From Dolichospermum sp. LEGE 00240 (GTDB lineage Bacteria; Cyanobacteriota; Cyanobacteriia; Cyanobacteriales; Nostocaceae), in NCBI RefSeq assembly GCF_015207875.1, contig NZ_JADEVZ010000019.1, positions 1 through 64,000 on the forward strand: a DNA stretch of 64,000 nt, read 5' to 3'. The notes beneath the pieces were generated by a model. That model did no database searches. It was not told the origin of the DNA and worked only from the letters and a program-made list of their open reading frames with translations. Below, one piece after another: positions 1 through 8,832 of the stretch (its first letter is position 1; each line of letters opens with the position of its first letter). Position numbers and translations under genes: made by a program.

Positions 1-111
1 ATTAATAATAAACTCAAATTAATCAAAAGACTTGGATATGGATTTCGCAACTTTAGTAATTTTAGATTACGTAGTTTATTAAACTGGCACTTTAGTATTA
101 ATTCTCCATAA
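1..111 (+). CDS. ISL3-family transposase, C-terminal fragment
   Basis: Frame 1 is open from the window edge to TAA at 109-111 and gives 36 residues, including NNKLKLIKRLGYGFRNF and ending in LLNWHF. This matches the usual end of ISL3-family (DDE) transposases, where a basic KLIKR segment is followed by GFRNFxNFRLR. The catalytic core lies upstream of the window, so whether the enzyme is intact cannot be judged. The ISL3-type terminal repeat starts within a few bases of the stop, as is normal for these elements. Confidence rests on motif recognition only. Confidence 0.65.
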   Translation: MNNKLKLIKRLGYGFRNFSNFRLRSLLNWHFSINSP

Positions 112-127
112 AAGGGACGCAAGAGCC
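1..127 (+). mobile_element. Right end of an ISL3-family insertion sequence (rest outside window)
   Basis: The transposase tail stops at 111, and the sequence just after it, read on the minus strand from 127 back to 110, is GGCTCTTGCGTCCCTTTT. ISL3-family terminal inverted repeats characteristically begin with GGCTCTT, so the element most likely ends at 127. The codons that follow belong to an unrelated hydrolase gene, so the element sits inside that gene. The left end and the target duplication lie outside the window and cannot be seen. Confidence 0.7.
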
Positions 128-308
128 TGAAATATTTTATCAAAATGTTATCTATCCAGATAAATTAAGAATTGAATATCCTGGAGGTTATCATGATTTA
201 CACTACGATATTAATTATCTTCAAGTAATCACTGATTTAGTTAATTGGATGGATCAACATTTACCTGCTACGGTAGTTCCATTAGAATCAACTACCAGTA
301 ATGAATAA
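128..308 (+). pseudogene. Alpha/beta hydrolase (lysophospholipase-like), C-terminal remnant cut by the IS
   Basis: About 60 codons run in frame to TAA at 306-308. They contain IFYQNVIYPDK and IEYPGGYHDLHYDIN, followed by VITDLVNWMDQHL. In monoacylglycerol lipase/lysophospholipase-type hydrolases the catalytic His lies in a GGYHE-like motif just before the last helix, so the catalytic His is the H of GGYHD. The nucleophile and acid motifs are missing, because the IS end directly precedes the fragment. There is no start codon of its own in a sensible place. The gene is therefore disrupted; the 5' part should lie on the far side of the IS, outside the window. Confidence 0.6.
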
Positions 309-347
309 TCAATATGAGAACCAGTGATTAAATTGTCAAACCCGTAG

Positions 348-366
348 GGGCGGGGTTTCCCCGCCC
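348..366. repeat. GC-rich hairpin, dispersed repeat
   Basis: GGGCGGGG, TTT and CCCCGCCC form a perfect 8-bp stem with a 3-nt loop in an AT-rich gap between two convergent reading directions. Hairpins of this type are widely dispersed in cyanobacterial genomes. It could also act as a weak terminator, but there is no clear T-run. Confidence 0.5.
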
Positions 367-396
367 TCGATTACTATTCCCTATTCCCTCTGAATT

Positions 397-759
397 TCAA
401 TTAATCCGAAATAGATAAAAACCAATCAGTACCAAAATAAAAATCATAGTTGTAGAATAGACAATTACATCTTTCACTAAAAAAGAAATCCAATCTTTTC
501 TCAACTCCTGTTTAAACTTGAGTTCTCGTAATTTACGCTCAAGTTCTATATCTTGTTGATCAGGTAATCTAGTGTAAGGAATAATTTGGATATCATCAAT
601 AACTTCCTCTGTCGTGTCTGGATTTTGCCAATTATCCAATCCATGATGAGATTCAGGAGAAATAATTGGTAAATTATTCAAATTGCCGTTTTTAATCTCT
701 TTTCTAATGACCTTTTTCGCAACTTTGACGATTATATCTTCTAAGTTTTTATCCGCCAT
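397..759 (-). CDS. Hypothetical protein with C-terminal membrane anchor
   Basis: The 120-residue product has a charged soluble N-terminal part. Residues 1-25 are rich in Lys, Asp and Glu (IIVKVAKKVIRKEIKNG). A Glu/Lys-rich helix around 70-90 (ELERKLRELKFKQELRKDW) leads into one hydrophobic segment at about 95-117 (IVYSTTMIFILVLIGFYLF), so it looks tail-anchored. No family is recognised. It lies 11 bases downstream of the next minus-strand gene and probably shares a transcript with it and the rpoZ group. Coding is supported by an unbroken frame and by this operon-like position; function is unknown. Confidence 0.55.
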   Translation of the reverse strand: MADKNLEDIIVKVAKKVIRKEIKNGNLNNLPIISPESHHGLDNWQNPDTTEEVIDDIQIIPYTRLPDQQDIELERKLRELKFKQELRKDWISFLVKDVIVYSTTMIFILVLIGFYLFRIN

Positions 760-770
760 ATCTGGTAAAG

Positions 771-1295
771 TTACATCTTTTGAACAGGGGGACTAAAAAT
801 ATTGACTAAAACTTGGACAAGGTTGTTTCTTTGACGACGAGTAAGTTTACTAATTGCCATGCGATCGCCAACTAAAGGATTTTGCTTTAAAATATTATTA
901 CCTGGATAACTATCAACATATATAGTCTCATTCGCATCCAAATAATCAGCCAAAGTCAGTTTCCAATCCAGGCGATAAATTGGGGATCTACCCTTATTAT
1001 AAATATGATAGCGAATTAGGCGACTAGCCAAAGTATTTGTAGCCACAATTGTTCCAGTTGTTTTACTAACATATTGGTTTTCTTGGGGAAAATCAGGAAT
1101 TTGTTGATATACTTTTTGCCAGACATCGCTAGGAGTAAATATTTGCGCGGCTGCGGGTGCAATATGCAATAAATTAGTATTTCCTATTCCCAAAACAACT
1201 ATGATCACCGTCATTAAAGTAATAATAAATGGTGAAAAAAATTGACCTCTTAAAAGTTTTTGCTGTTTCATTTGCATTATCCAAAATACCGCCAA
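771..1295 (-). CDS. Hypothetical secreted or membrane-anchored protein
   Basis: The 174-residue product begins with a basic stretch (MKQQKLLRGQ) and a hydrophobic core at about 22-42 (PFIITLMTVIIVVLGIG), followed by APAAAQ, which looks like a signal peptidase site. The mature part has no motif recognised here; it contains VWQKVYQQIPDFPQENQY and ends with a basic RRQRNNLVQVLVN segment. The annotated start gives MAVFWIMQMKQQK; an internal Met at residue 9 (base 1271) would place the basic residues at the N-terminus and is equally plausible. Conserved unknowns of this type occur in cyanobacteria. It is the third gene of a minus-strand run that starts near 2020. Confidence 0.6.
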   Translation of the reverse strand: MAVFWIMQMKQQKLLRGQFFSPFIITLMTVIIVVLGIGNTNLLHIAPAAAQIFTPSDVWQKVYQQIPDFPQENQYVSKTTGTIVATNTLASRLIRYHIYNKGRSPIYRLDWKLTLADYLDANETIYVDSYPGNNILKQNPLVGDRMAISKLTRRQRNNLVQVLVNIFSPPVQKM

Positions 1296-1308
1296 ACTTA
1301 GAAGTAGG

Positions 1309-1419
1309 GCAACTAGAATTCGCTTCTACACAGACAAAACCCACCTTTGTGGGTTAAACTTCTATGAGTCCACGAAGGTGGACTTTGCTTGTGTAGCCGC
1401 GAATTCTATTCGCCAGGAT
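1309..1419. repeat. Dispersed hairpin repeat (gaattcg ... cgaattc) around a second stem-loop
   Basis: AGAATTCGC near 1316 pairs with GCGAATTCT near 1403. Inside lie CCCACCTTTGTGGGTT and GTCCACGAAGGTGGAC, each a short hairpin, plus the TGTGTAG core. Related copies with the wording ATCGCGGCTACACAAAC lie at 23352 and 37996. It sits between rpoZ and the next gene of the run, so it may act in the transcript as a processing or pausing element; that is inference. Confidence 0.6.
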
Positions 1420-1427
1420 TTTTTAAA

Positions 1428-1664
1428 TTACAATTCACCGATAATTTCTGGCTGATTTAATTCATCAGACATTTCAATAATTGCTCTGAGTACAGGCTTC
1501 ATGATAGAATCCTCATTATTTTCAAAATCTTCATAACGTCGCCGTTTAGCACGATTTGCCACCTGTACAGTAATGCGATAGCGGTTTGACGCAGCACTAA
1601 TTAATTCTTCTGCACGGTGCATGATTTGAGACTGAGTTGTCTCGAATTTGGAACGCTTAAGCAT
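1428..1664 (-). CDS. rpoZ: DNA-directed RNA polymerase omega subunit
   Basis: The 78-residue product is the typical short cyanobacterial omega subunit. It starts [20 protein letters not shown] and continues with the conserved [18 protein letters not shown] and the tail [15 protein letters not shown]. Omega binds the beta-prime C-terminal region and helps RNA polymerase core assembly. Length, order of conserved blocks and start all fit the cyanobacterial family. The gene lies 20 bases downstream of a small membrane-protein gene on the same strand and is followed by a dispersed hairpin and two hypothetical genes, so it may be the core gene of a four-gene unit. Confidence 0.92.
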   Translation of the reverse strand: MLKRSKFETTQSQIMHRAEELISAASNRYRITVQVANRAKRRRYEDFENNEDSIMKPVLRAIIEMSDELNQPEIIGEL

Positions 1665-1684
1665 AATTGATGACTCTGGAGATT

Positions 1685-2020
1685 CTATCCTAGTTTACTC
1701 GGATTTTTCAAATTTAGACATGGAAACGGCAACGATCCTTGAGAAATTTGCCTAACTAGGATAATGAGACTGAGAATTTGCCGGAATTGTTGGATTTTTT
1801 GGTTAAAAATTTGGTTCTCTAGATAGAGATTTTCCATCTTTTCCTTAGCTAAATAAATATTATCTGGTAATGTATGTAAAGCCGCATAACTAGCACATTC
1901 ATATTGATTAAATATATCCGTTATCAATGCTAGAGTATTTTTGGCTTTTCGTAATTGTTGAGCTAAATAAAAGAGCATAATAGAAATAAAGATGTTAATC
2001 AGGACAACGATAGTTACCAT
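1685..2020 (-). CDS. Small membrane protein, unknown function, upstream of rpoZ
   Basis: The 111-residue product has one hydrophobic N-terminal segment (residues 2-21, [20 protein letters not shown]) followed by a basic region (LRKAKN) and a helical stretch at about 60-95, with a weaker hydrophobic patch (ILSLIILV) near 85-92. No family is recognised. It ends 20 bases before rpoZ on the same strand and is probably co-transcribed with it. The open frame and the spacing are the main support. Confidence 0.5.
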   Translation of the reverse strand: MVTIVVLINIFISIMLFYLAQQLRKAKNTLALITDIFNQYECASYAALHTLPDNIYLAKEKMENLYLENQIFNQKIQQFRQILSLIILVRQISQGSLPFPCLNLKNPSKLG

Positions 2021-2237
2021 ACTTTATATTGTTTGCCACTGATTTAATCGCAATCGTAGCCTTATTATATCAGCATTGTCAGTTTTTAGCCTTTTATCTA
2101 TTTGCATGAAAAAATTAGGCGTTACTGATAGCCTGCGTGGCGATCGCCATATGGAAAGATGAAATTGGTAAATTTAACCTTTGCAACCTTAATTCTTTGC
2201 GCCTTTGCGCCTTGGCGTGAGACATATTCATATATTT

Positions 2238-2438
2238 TAGGACTTACGCACGCTCACTAACTTACCATCATATGAATGAACGAAGTTGCGTCGTTTTTGG
2301 CTTTGGGAATAACTTATTGAGTAGGGTGCGTCAGATAGAGGAAATCTGTTTTTTACCAAATTATTGGGTCTGACGCACCCTACAAGAGATAAAATCCACA
2401 TTACATATTTAGAAAACTTTGTCAATGCGTAAGCCCTA
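2238..2438. mobile_element. MITE-like element with TAGGACTTACGCA / TGCGTAAGCCCTA ends
   Basis: TAGGACTTACGCA at 2238-2250 pairs imperfectly with TGCGTAAGCCCTA at 2426-2438, giving terminal inverted repeats about 200 bases apart. GGACTTACGCA ends are common on small non-autonomous elements in filamentous cyanobacteria. No transposase is encoded. A second MITE is nested inside it (2321-2383). A 73-codon minus-strand frame covering this area is made of repeat sequence and is not called as a gene. Confidence 0.55.
2321..2383. mobile_element. Nested 63-bp MITE, GTAGGGTGCGTCAGA inverted ends
   Basis: GTAGGGTGCGTCAGA at 2321-2335 is the exact inverse of TCTGACGCACCCTAC at 2369-2383. A second element with identical 15-bp ends and a different interior lies at 37416-37480, which shows that it is a dispersed family and not a chance hairpin. 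Confidence 0.75.
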
Positions 2439-2514
2439 CATTTAATCAGCAATACCAAAAATCAAATTAGGATTACTATAGAATTTTATATATCCTCCTT
2501 TTCTAGTTTCTGTC

Positions 2515-3303
2515 ATGACCGCAAACACAAAAGCAATAGTTGTATTTGATATAGATGGGGTAATTCGTGACGTTAGCGGTTCATATCGTCGCGCAATATC
2601 CGATACAGTCGAACATTTTACCTCCCAAGCCTATCGTCCCACACCAACAGACATTGACAACCTCAAATCAGAAGGAATTTGGAATAACGATTGGGAAGCC
2701 TCCCAAGAATTAATTTACCGCCATTTTGTCAGTCAAGGACAACAGCGAGAACAACTCCAATTAGATTATGAAGATATTATCACTTATTTTCAAAGTCGTT
2801 ATCGCGGTACAGACTCCGAAAATTGGAACGGCTACATTTGTCATGAACCTTTATTAGCACAGCCTAGTTATTTTCAAGAACTCACGCAATCTGGTATTGC
2901 TTGGGGGTTTTTTAGTGGTGCTACTCGCTTGAGTGCTAACTACGTTTTAGAAAAACGCTTAGGTTTACAATCTCCCATCCTAATTGCTATGGAAGACGCA
3001 CCCGGTAAACCAGATCCTACCGGACTTTTTGCGACTATTAACATCTTAGAAAATGGTAATAATCAAAAACAAACAGTTGTCTATGTAGGTGATACTGTAG
3101 CAGATATGCACACTGTAGAAAAAGCCAAAGCCATAGATAATTCTCGGATTTGGTTAGGTGTTGGAGTATTACCTCCCCACGTTCAGGAAACAACAGCAGT
3201 TAGTGAAGCTTATACACAAAAACTGATGCAAGCTGGAGCAAAAATAGTGTTTAAAAATGTGCAAGAATTAACAATGAAAACGATTTCTCAATTAGAATCG
3301 TGA
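2515..3303 (+). CDS. HAD-superfamily hydrolase (TIGR01548-like)
   Basis: The 262-residue product opens with VVFDIDGVIRDV at residues 9-20, the HAD motif I DxDG in which the first Asp is the nucleophile. The cap insertion follows, motif II is near FFSGATRL (Ser of FFSG), motif III Lys is in EDAPGKPDPTGL, and motif IV is VYVGDTVADM. All four HAD motifs are present, so it should be an active phosphatase or phosphotransferase; the substrate is unknown. The opening with SYRRAI and the SEGIWNNDW segment resembles the TIGR01548 subfamily of subclass IA. It stands alone, after a MITE and before the damaged caspase locus. The ATG follows a weak purine-rich stretch. Confidence 0.8.
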   Translation: MTANTKAIVVFDIDGVIRDVSGSYRRAISDTVEHFTSQAYRPTPTDIDNLKSEGIWNNDWEASQELIYRHFVSQGQQREQLQLDYEDIITYFQSRYRGTDSENWNGYICHEPLLAQPSYFQELTQSGIAWGFFSGATRLSANYVLEKRLGLQSPILIAMEDAPGKPDPTGLFATINILENGNNQKQTVVYVGDTVADMHTVEKAKAIDNSRIWLGVGVLPPHVQETTAVSEAYTQKLMQAGAKIVFKNVQELTMKTISQLES

Positions 3304-3490
3304 ACTCATCCCCGCCGATTCTTCTGAATTATCTAGAACAATAGAAAATTTATCAAAATGTCTAATTTAAAACTAGTAAATGGCAAATTGGGGAAGTTTT
3401 TCCAAAAGTACCAACAACAGGCTCTCAACCGTATTATTAAGATATAATGATTTAAAATCATCCCCTACTGAAAAACTTGAACTTCAAACT

Positions 3491-3765
3491 ATGAAAATAA
3501 AAGTCATTATTCACAAAGAAGAAACTCAAATTCTTCTTTTTGGTTATTTATATTTTTCGGAGTGCTGACAGCACAAGTCAGTATGAAAAATATTAAAACA
3601 TTTTTGAGCTTTTTAGGCGATCGCCTGGGAGATAAACCCATCGAACTGACTGTCAAAGTCGGTGATAAAGAAGTCAGTATCAAAGCCAAAAGCCGCCAAG
3701 AACTGCTAGAAAGCGAAAAAATAGCCAAAGACCTATTAGCCGCAATGGGTGGTAACAATGGCTAA
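3491..3765 (+). pseudogene. Small caspase-companion gene (EACC1-like), apparently frameshifted
   Basis: Two short frames appear to be one broken gene. The first begins MKIKVIIHKEE at 3491 and stops at 3566-3568. The second, readable from a GTG at 3562, carries QVSMKN and then IELTVKVGDKEVSIKAKSRQ to TAA at 3763-3765. The beta-strand pattern of the second part resembles the C-terminal half of effector-associated constant component 1 (EACC1) proteins, which often precede caspase-like genes in cyanobacteria. The shift and the missing middle suggest decay. Alternatively the 67-codon second frame alone is translated. The stop overlaps the next start (ATG at 3758). Confidence 0.4.
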
Positions 3766-4216
3766 AAAAATAGCGCTGCTGATTGGAGTCAGTGAGTATG
3801 GTGCAGGTATCCCACCCCTATTATCTGCACTCAATGATGTCGAGGCTATGGAACGAGTTTTGCAAAATCCTAACTTGGGAAACTTTGCACAGGTGGAACG
3901 GCTGCTGAATCCTGATACAGTAGCTATGAGAATAGCAATTCAAAAGCTATTTAGGAATGCAAGTAAAGAGGATTTATTATTATTCTTTTTTTCTGGACAT
4001 GGAATTACTAATGATGATAATCATCTCTATTTAGCAACTCGCAACACAGCAAAAGATGACTTTGAAGCCACTGCTGTAGATGCAAATTTTATTCAAACAC
4101 AATCAAAAAATTGTTATTCTAAACGCCAAGTTTTAATTTTAGATGCTTGTTACAGTGGTGCTTTTGCTAGTGGTTGGCACACAAAAAGTATTGGAGTAGA
4201 TATCAAAAAGCAATAG
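3758..4216 (+). pseudogene. Caspase-like (metacaspase/C14) p20 domain, C-terminally truncated
   Basis: From ATG 3758 the 152-residue product starts MAKKIALLIGVSEYG and has both catalytic motifs of C14 peptidases: His in FFFSGHG and Cys in ILDACYSGAF. After the Cys block the family continues for 80 or more residues to complete the p10-like part; here it stops at TAG (4214-4216), directly after GVDIKKQ. The following bases belong to a different gene family, so the 3' end was lost by recombination or deletion. The start overlaps the preceding EACC1-like frame by 8 bases, as expected for a coupled caspase pair. It is probably inactive, although the p20 core is intact. Confidence 0.7.
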
Positions 4217-4902
4217 CTATATTTGAGCCATTTCGTAACCCAGCATCAACAGAAGAAATTTGTGATTGTCTGTTAAAATCATTAGAAGTCAGAAGTGCAT
4301 TACGAAGAGCAGCCAAACGCGAACAAACCACCAACATAAAAATTGAGATCCCTAAATTGTGGATTCTCACCCCCACCGCATCAAAGAACATCATATCAGG
4401 ATTTAGCGAGACAACAAAACCAGATTCCTTACCCGGAATATACTATTTAGCAAAATCATTACACGCCGCAATTGTTGTTATTCATCAATTACCCCAAACT
4501 CAAGAAACACTATGGTTAAGACTTTTAGGTAGAGGTACAGTCCAAAAACGAGCAATTGATGAATTAGCTGCGTTACCATTAAATCAACCTTACGTCAAAA
4601 TCACCTTAGAACTACTCTACAACCTCCAGAAAAACTTAAAAATCAATCAAAGTTCACAAACAGAAGATCAGGAGTTGATTATGCGATTAGCACCACTTTA
4701 CCAACAAGACAGAGAACTTGCTAAACAAGAGGGAGAACAACGTCTAATTATCCGTCTCTTAAATCGCCGAGTTGGGGAAATTGATTCATTATTAATTCAA
4801 AAAGTCCAAGAGTTAACTGTGGAGAAACTAGAAGAATTAGGAGAAGCTTTATTAGATTTCACATCAGTTACAGACTTAGAAACTTGGCTGGAACATTGCT
4901 AA
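4210..4902 (+). pseudogene. DUF4351-family protein, N-terminally truncated
   Basis: The frame contains AIFEPFRNPASTEE, EIPKLWILTPTAS and AIVVIHQLPQTQETLWLRL, and ends in a DUF4351 domain (RLLNRRVGEIDSLL, then VEKLEELGEALLDF and LETWL). Family members known to me carry about 70 further residues before the IFEPFRNP block. Here that block is joined directly to the caspase frame, and the only start is a TTG at 4174 inside caspase coding sequence. The gene is therefore 5'-truncated. The family is common in cyanobacteria and related to Rpn/PD-(D/E)XK transposon-associated proteins; the role is unknown. Expression would need a new start. Confidence 0.65.
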
Positions 4903-4925
4903 ATCATGGGACGAACTTCGCTGAA

Positions 4926-4977
4926 ATTAATTCTAAAAACTCTTACCTTTGCGTCTTTGCGCCTTTGCGTGAGAAAA
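4926..4977. repeat. Fragment of a dispersed repeat (ctttgcgtctttgcgcc type)
   Basis: AAACTCTTACCTTTGCGTCT and the following GCGCCTTTGCGTGAGA recur, inverted, at 63924-63965 inside the MITE-like element at the window end. A shorter relative lies at 2192-2222. It sits about 60 bases before leuS. Confidence 0.6.
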
Positions 4978-5037
4978 AAATATATCTAGATTATGCCACA
5001 ATAGCGAAACTAGATAAAAGCATTAGGAGTTTTAATT

Positions 5038-7614
5038 GTGGAGTCCCCCCAAAAACCGTCATACCAACCAGCCACGATTGAGGAAAAATGGCAAAAAACA
5101 TGGTCAGAACTTGGCTTAGATAAAACACCTCAAGATCAAAATAAGCCAAAATTCTACGCGCTTTCCATGTTCCCTTACCCATCCGGTAGCTTGCACATGG
5201 GTCATGTACGAAATTATACAATTACAGATGTGATTGCCCGCCTCAAACGGATGCAAGGGTATCGGGTATTACATCCAATGGGTTGGGATGCTTTCGGACT
5301 ACCCGCAGAAAACGCCGCCATTGATAGAGGTGTACCTCCTGCCAAATGGACTTATCAAAATATAGCCCAAATGCGGCAACAATTACAACGTCTGGGTTTA
5401 TCCTTAGATTGGGAAACTGAACTTGCTACCTGTTCCCCCGATTATTACAAATGGACGCAATGGATATTTCTGCAATTTTTACAAGCAGGTTTAGCTTACC
5501 AAAGAGAAGCCGCAGTTAATTGGGACCCCATTGACCAAACTGTATTAGCAAACGAACAAGTTGATAATGAAGGACGTTCTTGGCGCAGTGGGGCAATTGT
5601 AGAACGTAAATTACTACGTCAATGGTTTTTCAAGATTACCGACTACGCCGAAGAATTATTAAATGACTTAGATAAACTCACAGGTTGGCCAGAACGAGTT
5701 AAATTAATGCAAGCCAACTGGATAGGAAAATCCACAGGTGCTTATTTAGAATTTCCTATTGTCGGCTTAGATGAAAAAATCGGCGTTTATACTACCCGTC
5801 CCGACACTGTTTATGGTGTGAGTTACGTCGTTTTAGCCCCAGAACACCCCTTAACTCAGGTTGTTACCACATCAGACCAAAAAGCAGCAGTAGCAGCCTT
5901 TATCAAGGAAGTCAGCAACCAAAGCGAGCTAGAACGCACTGCGGAAGACAAACCCAAACGCGGTATTCCTACAGGTGGTCAAGTTATTAACCCCTTCACT
6001 GGGGAAGAAGTACCGATTTGGATTGCAGATTATGTTCTTTATGAATATGGTACAGGTGCGGTAATGGGTGTACCAGCACATGATGTCCGAGATTTCAAAT
6101 TTGCCAAAGAACAAAATTTAGCTATTAAAGTTGTAATTGTTCCAGAAATTGGTGCAGAGGAAACTTTAAAATCAGCATATACAGAAGCGGGAATTTTAGT
6201 TAATTCTGGTGACTTTAATGGCATGAATTCTGTAGATGCGAAAAAAGCCATTATCGAATTTGCAGAAAAACAGAACTTCGGTAAATTAAGAGTACAATAT
6301 CGCCTCAGAGATTGGTTAATTTCTCGACAACGTTATTGGGGCGCACCTATCCCTGTGATTCACTGTCCTGAATGTGGAATTGTGCCTGTCCCCGACAAAG
6401 ATTTACCTGTACAATTACCGGAAGATATTGAATTAAGTGGTCGTGGTGGTTCACCTTTAGCACAATTAGAAAGTTGGGTAAATGTGCCTTGTCCAACTTG
6501 CGGTACTCCTGCGAAACGGGAAACCGATACAATGGATACTTTTATTGATTCTTCTTGGTATTTCTTGCGTTATCCAGATGCTCAAAATGCAGAAAAGATT
6601 TTTGATTCTGGTAAAGTAAATGATTGGATGCCTGTAGATCAATATGTGGGAGGAATTGAACACGCAATTTTACATCTATTGTATTCGCGTTTCTTCACTA
6701 AGGTATTGAGAGATAGAGGTTTATTTAACTTTGATGAACCATTTCAAAAGTTATTAACTCAGGGAATGGTGCAAGGTTTAACTTACATGAACCCGAATAA
6801 AGGTGGTAAGGATAAATGGATTCCTTCAAATTTAGTTGATGCTAATAATCCTGTAGATCCCCAAACTGGAGAACCTTTACAACGTCTCTATGCTACCATG
6901 TCCAAATCCAAAGGCAATGGGGTTGCGCCGGAAGATGTGATTAATAAATATGGCATTGATACGGCGCGGATGTTCATTTTATTTAAAGCACCTCCTGAGA
7001 AAGATTTGGAATGGGATGAGGCTGATGTTGAGGGACAATTCCGCTTTTTAAATCGCGTTTGGCGGTTGGTGACTGATTATGTAGTACAAACAGAACAAGT
7101 TACAACTAACAACGGACAACTGACAAAATCCGAAAAAGATTTGCGTCGCTTCATTCATATTGCCATTCAAGCAATTACGGAAGATGTGGTAGATGAATAT
7201 CAATTCAATACCGCAATTTCGGAATTAATGAAGTTAAATAATGCCTTGACTGATGCTGATTGTCATAATTCCCCGATTTACGCGGAAGGGATGCAAACTT
7301 TAGTGATTATGTTAGCGCCTTTTGCCCCCCATATTGCTGATGAATTATGGCAATTATTGGGGAATAAGGGGACGGTGCATACTCAAACTTGGCCAAGTTT
7401 TGATCCTACGGCTTTGATAGCTGATGAAATTACTTTGGTGATTCAAATTATGGGTAAAACTCGCGGTGCTATTCAAGTTCCTGCAAAATCTGATAAGGCG
7501 GAATTGGAAAAATATGCGCGGGAGTCGGAGGTTGGACAACGTTATCTTGAAGGTAAGGAAGTTAAAAAGGCGATCGTTGTTCCTGGTAAGTTGGTGAATT
7601 TCGTTTTGGGTTAG
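5038..7614 (+). CDS. leuS: Leucyl-tRNA synthetase
   Basis: The 858-residue product charges tRNA-Leu with leucine in the cytoplasm. The class I signatures are clear: HMGH (HIGH) in [15 protein letters not shown] near residue 52-66 and MSKSKGNG (KMSKS) near 622-629. The editing domain (CP1) lies between about 220 and 420, with [10 protein letters not shown]. The leucine-specific zinc-like segment CPECGIVP ... CPTCGTP follows, then the [15 protein letters not shown] block. Length equals the family norm. The start is GTG with AGGAG at 5025-5029, about 8 bases upstream. It stands as a single gene. Upstream is a repeat fragment and downstream an inverted-repeat element. Confidence 0.97.
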   Translation: MESPQKPSYQPATIEEKWQKTWSELGLDKTPQDQNKPKFYALSMFPYPSGSLHMGHVRNYTITDVIARLKRMQGYRVLHPMGWDAFGLPAENAAIDRGVPPAKWTYQNIAQMRQQLQRLGLSLDWETELATCSPDYYKWTQWIFLQFLQAGLAYQREAAVNWDPIDQTVLANEQVDNEGRSWRSGAIVERKLLRQWFFKITDYAEELLNDLDKLTGWPERVKLMQANWIGKSTGAYLEFPIVGLDEKIGVYTTRPDTVYGVSYVVLAPEHPLTQVVTTSDQKAAVAAFIKEVSNQSELERTAEDKPKRGIPTGGQVINPFTGEEVPIWIADYVLYEYGTGAVMGVPAHDVRDFKFAKEQNLAIKVVIVPEIGAEETLKSAYTEAGILVNSGDFNGMNSVDAKKAIIEFAEKQNFGKLRVQYRLRDWLISRQRYWGAPIPVIHCPECGIVPVPDKDLPVQLPEDIELSGRGGSPLAQLESWVNVPCPTCGTPAKRETDTMDTFIDSSWYFLRYPDAQNAEKIFDSGKVNDWMPVDQYVGGIEHAILHLLYSRFFTKVLRDRGLFNFDEPFQKLLTQGMVQGLTYMNPNKGGKDKWIPSNLVDANNPVDPQTGEPLQRLYATMSKSKGNGVAPEDVINKYGIDTARMFILFKAPPEKDLEWDEADVEGQFRFLNRVWRLVTDYVVQTEQVTTNNGQLTKSEKDLRRFIHIAIQAITEDVVDEYQFNTAISELMKLNNALTDADCHNSPIYAEGMQTLVIMLAPFAPHIADELWQLLGNKGTVHTQTWPSFDPTALIADEITLVIQIMGKTRGAIQVPAKSDKAELEKYARESEVGQRYLEGKEVKKAIVVPGKLVNFVLG

Positions 7615-7650
7615 TTTTTGTTTCTCGCAGAGACGCAGAGGCGCGGAGAG

Positions 7651-7691
7651 TTTGTAGGGTGGGTTACACTACACAATTAGTTAACCCACCT
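7651..7691. repeat. Short inverted repeat TAGGGTGGGTTA / TTAACCCACCTA
   Basis: The two arms surround about 17 bases just after leuS. Similar GTGGGTTA hairpins are dispersed in cyanobacteria; it may also help terminate leuS transcription, though no T-run follows. Confidence 0.5.
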
Positions 7692-7752
7692 ATTTATTAT
7701 ACACTTGATATAATTGGATAATAACAATTACCCATTGCTAACGGTAAATAAC

Positions 7753-8832
7753 ATGGATACTGAAAAACTGAAAACACAAATTGAAGAACAGAGAAATTTA
7801 TTACACACTGATAGACTTGATGTATCTTTCGGAGAAATAATGCGTATGTATGAAGATAAAGAAATTGTTATTAAACCTGCATTTCAAAGATACTTTCGTT
7901 GGGATGAAGAACAGAGAACACGGTTTATTGAGTCTATACTTTTAGGTATTCCCATTCCTCCCATATTTGTAGCTGAAGATGGGGATGGAGTATGGGAATT
8001 AGTTGATGGTCTCCAAAGAATTTCTACTGTACTTTCGTTTTTTGGAGTTTTGAAAAGTGAAGATGAAGGTATTAGGAATAAAAATAATTGGGAGTTGATG
8101 AAAGGTGAACGAGTAGAATCTTTAGAAGGATTCACTTATGAAACAATACCAAATCAGTTTCGACTAAACATAAAAAGATCAACTTGCAGAGTTGAAATTC
8201 TGAGATGGAATAGTAATTATGATATGCGATTTGAACTCTTTAATAGACTGAATACCGGTGGTTCTCCGTTGACTACTCAGGAGATTAGAAATTGTATTTA
8301 CAGGGATATTTCACCTAAGTTTAATGATTTTCTCAAAAAGCTTGCAGCTAATCAAGATTTTCGGAAATTAATTGATTTGAGCAATGAGCAGTATGAGGAA
8401 TTGTATGATGAAGAATTGGCTTTGAGATTTATTTCTCTTTACAAAAATCTCAAAGAAGTCCGCACCAGTATTTCACAACACATGACTAAGTTCATGAAAG
8501 ATGCTTTAGAAAAAGAAAATTTTGATTATGAAGGTTATGAAAGAATATTTACTCAAGTATTTGCATTGCTGCAACCTTTAGGAAGAGAAATTTTTCGTCA
8601 GAAAGATGGAAATTTTGCCACTGCTCTTTATGATGTGATTACGATTGGTGTAGGTGAAAATTATGATTATTACAAATCTCAAGATTTAGAAGTAATACGG
8701 AATAAACTTAAAGAAGTTGATAAAGACTCTGTTTTAATCAAGTTTTCCAGAAGAGGAGGAAATAATCAAAAAGACAGAATTATCAATCGTCTGACAGAAG
8801 CAAAGAGAATATTTGGAAACATCAATGAATAA
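7753..8832 (+). CDS. DUF262 (GmrS/ParB-like) domain protein
   Basis: Using ATG 7753 the product has 359 residues (a TTG further up would add 13). The DUF262 core is in the N-terminal third: IVIKPAFQRYFRWDEEQR, then the nuclease/NTP-binding signature VDGLQRISTV (DGxQR), and later FELFNRLNTGGSPL with the conserved NxGG. DUF262 is related to ParB/sulfiredoxin folds and forms the N-terminal half of GmrSD-type modified-DNA restriction enzymes. This protein lacks the DUF1524 HNH half, so the effector is probably the next gene, a HEPN-type protein whose ATG overlaps this stop (TAATG). The pair looks like a two-component defence module. Assignment is sure at domain level, inferred for role. Confidence 0.85.
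   Translation: MDTEKLKTQIEEQRNLLHTDRLDVSFGEIMRMYEDKEIVIKPAFQRYFRWDEEQRTRFIESILLGIPIPPIFVAEDGDGVWELVDGLQRISTVLSFFGVLKSEDEGIRNKNNWELMKGERVESLEGFTYETIPNQFRLNIKRSTCRVEILRWNSNYDMRFELFNRLNTGGSPLTTQEIRNCIYRDISPKFNDFLKKLAANQDFRKLIDLSNEQYEELYDEELALRFISLYKNLKEVRTSISQHMTKFMKDALEKENFDYEGYERIFTQVFALLQPLGREIFRQKDGNFATALYDVITIGVGENYDYYKSQDLEVIRNKLKEVDKDSVLIKFSRRGGNNQKDRIINRLTEAKRIFGNINE

Noticed and set aside
2237-2458. 73-codon minus-strand frame
   Set aside because: It is composed of two nested MITEs and has no protein-like features.
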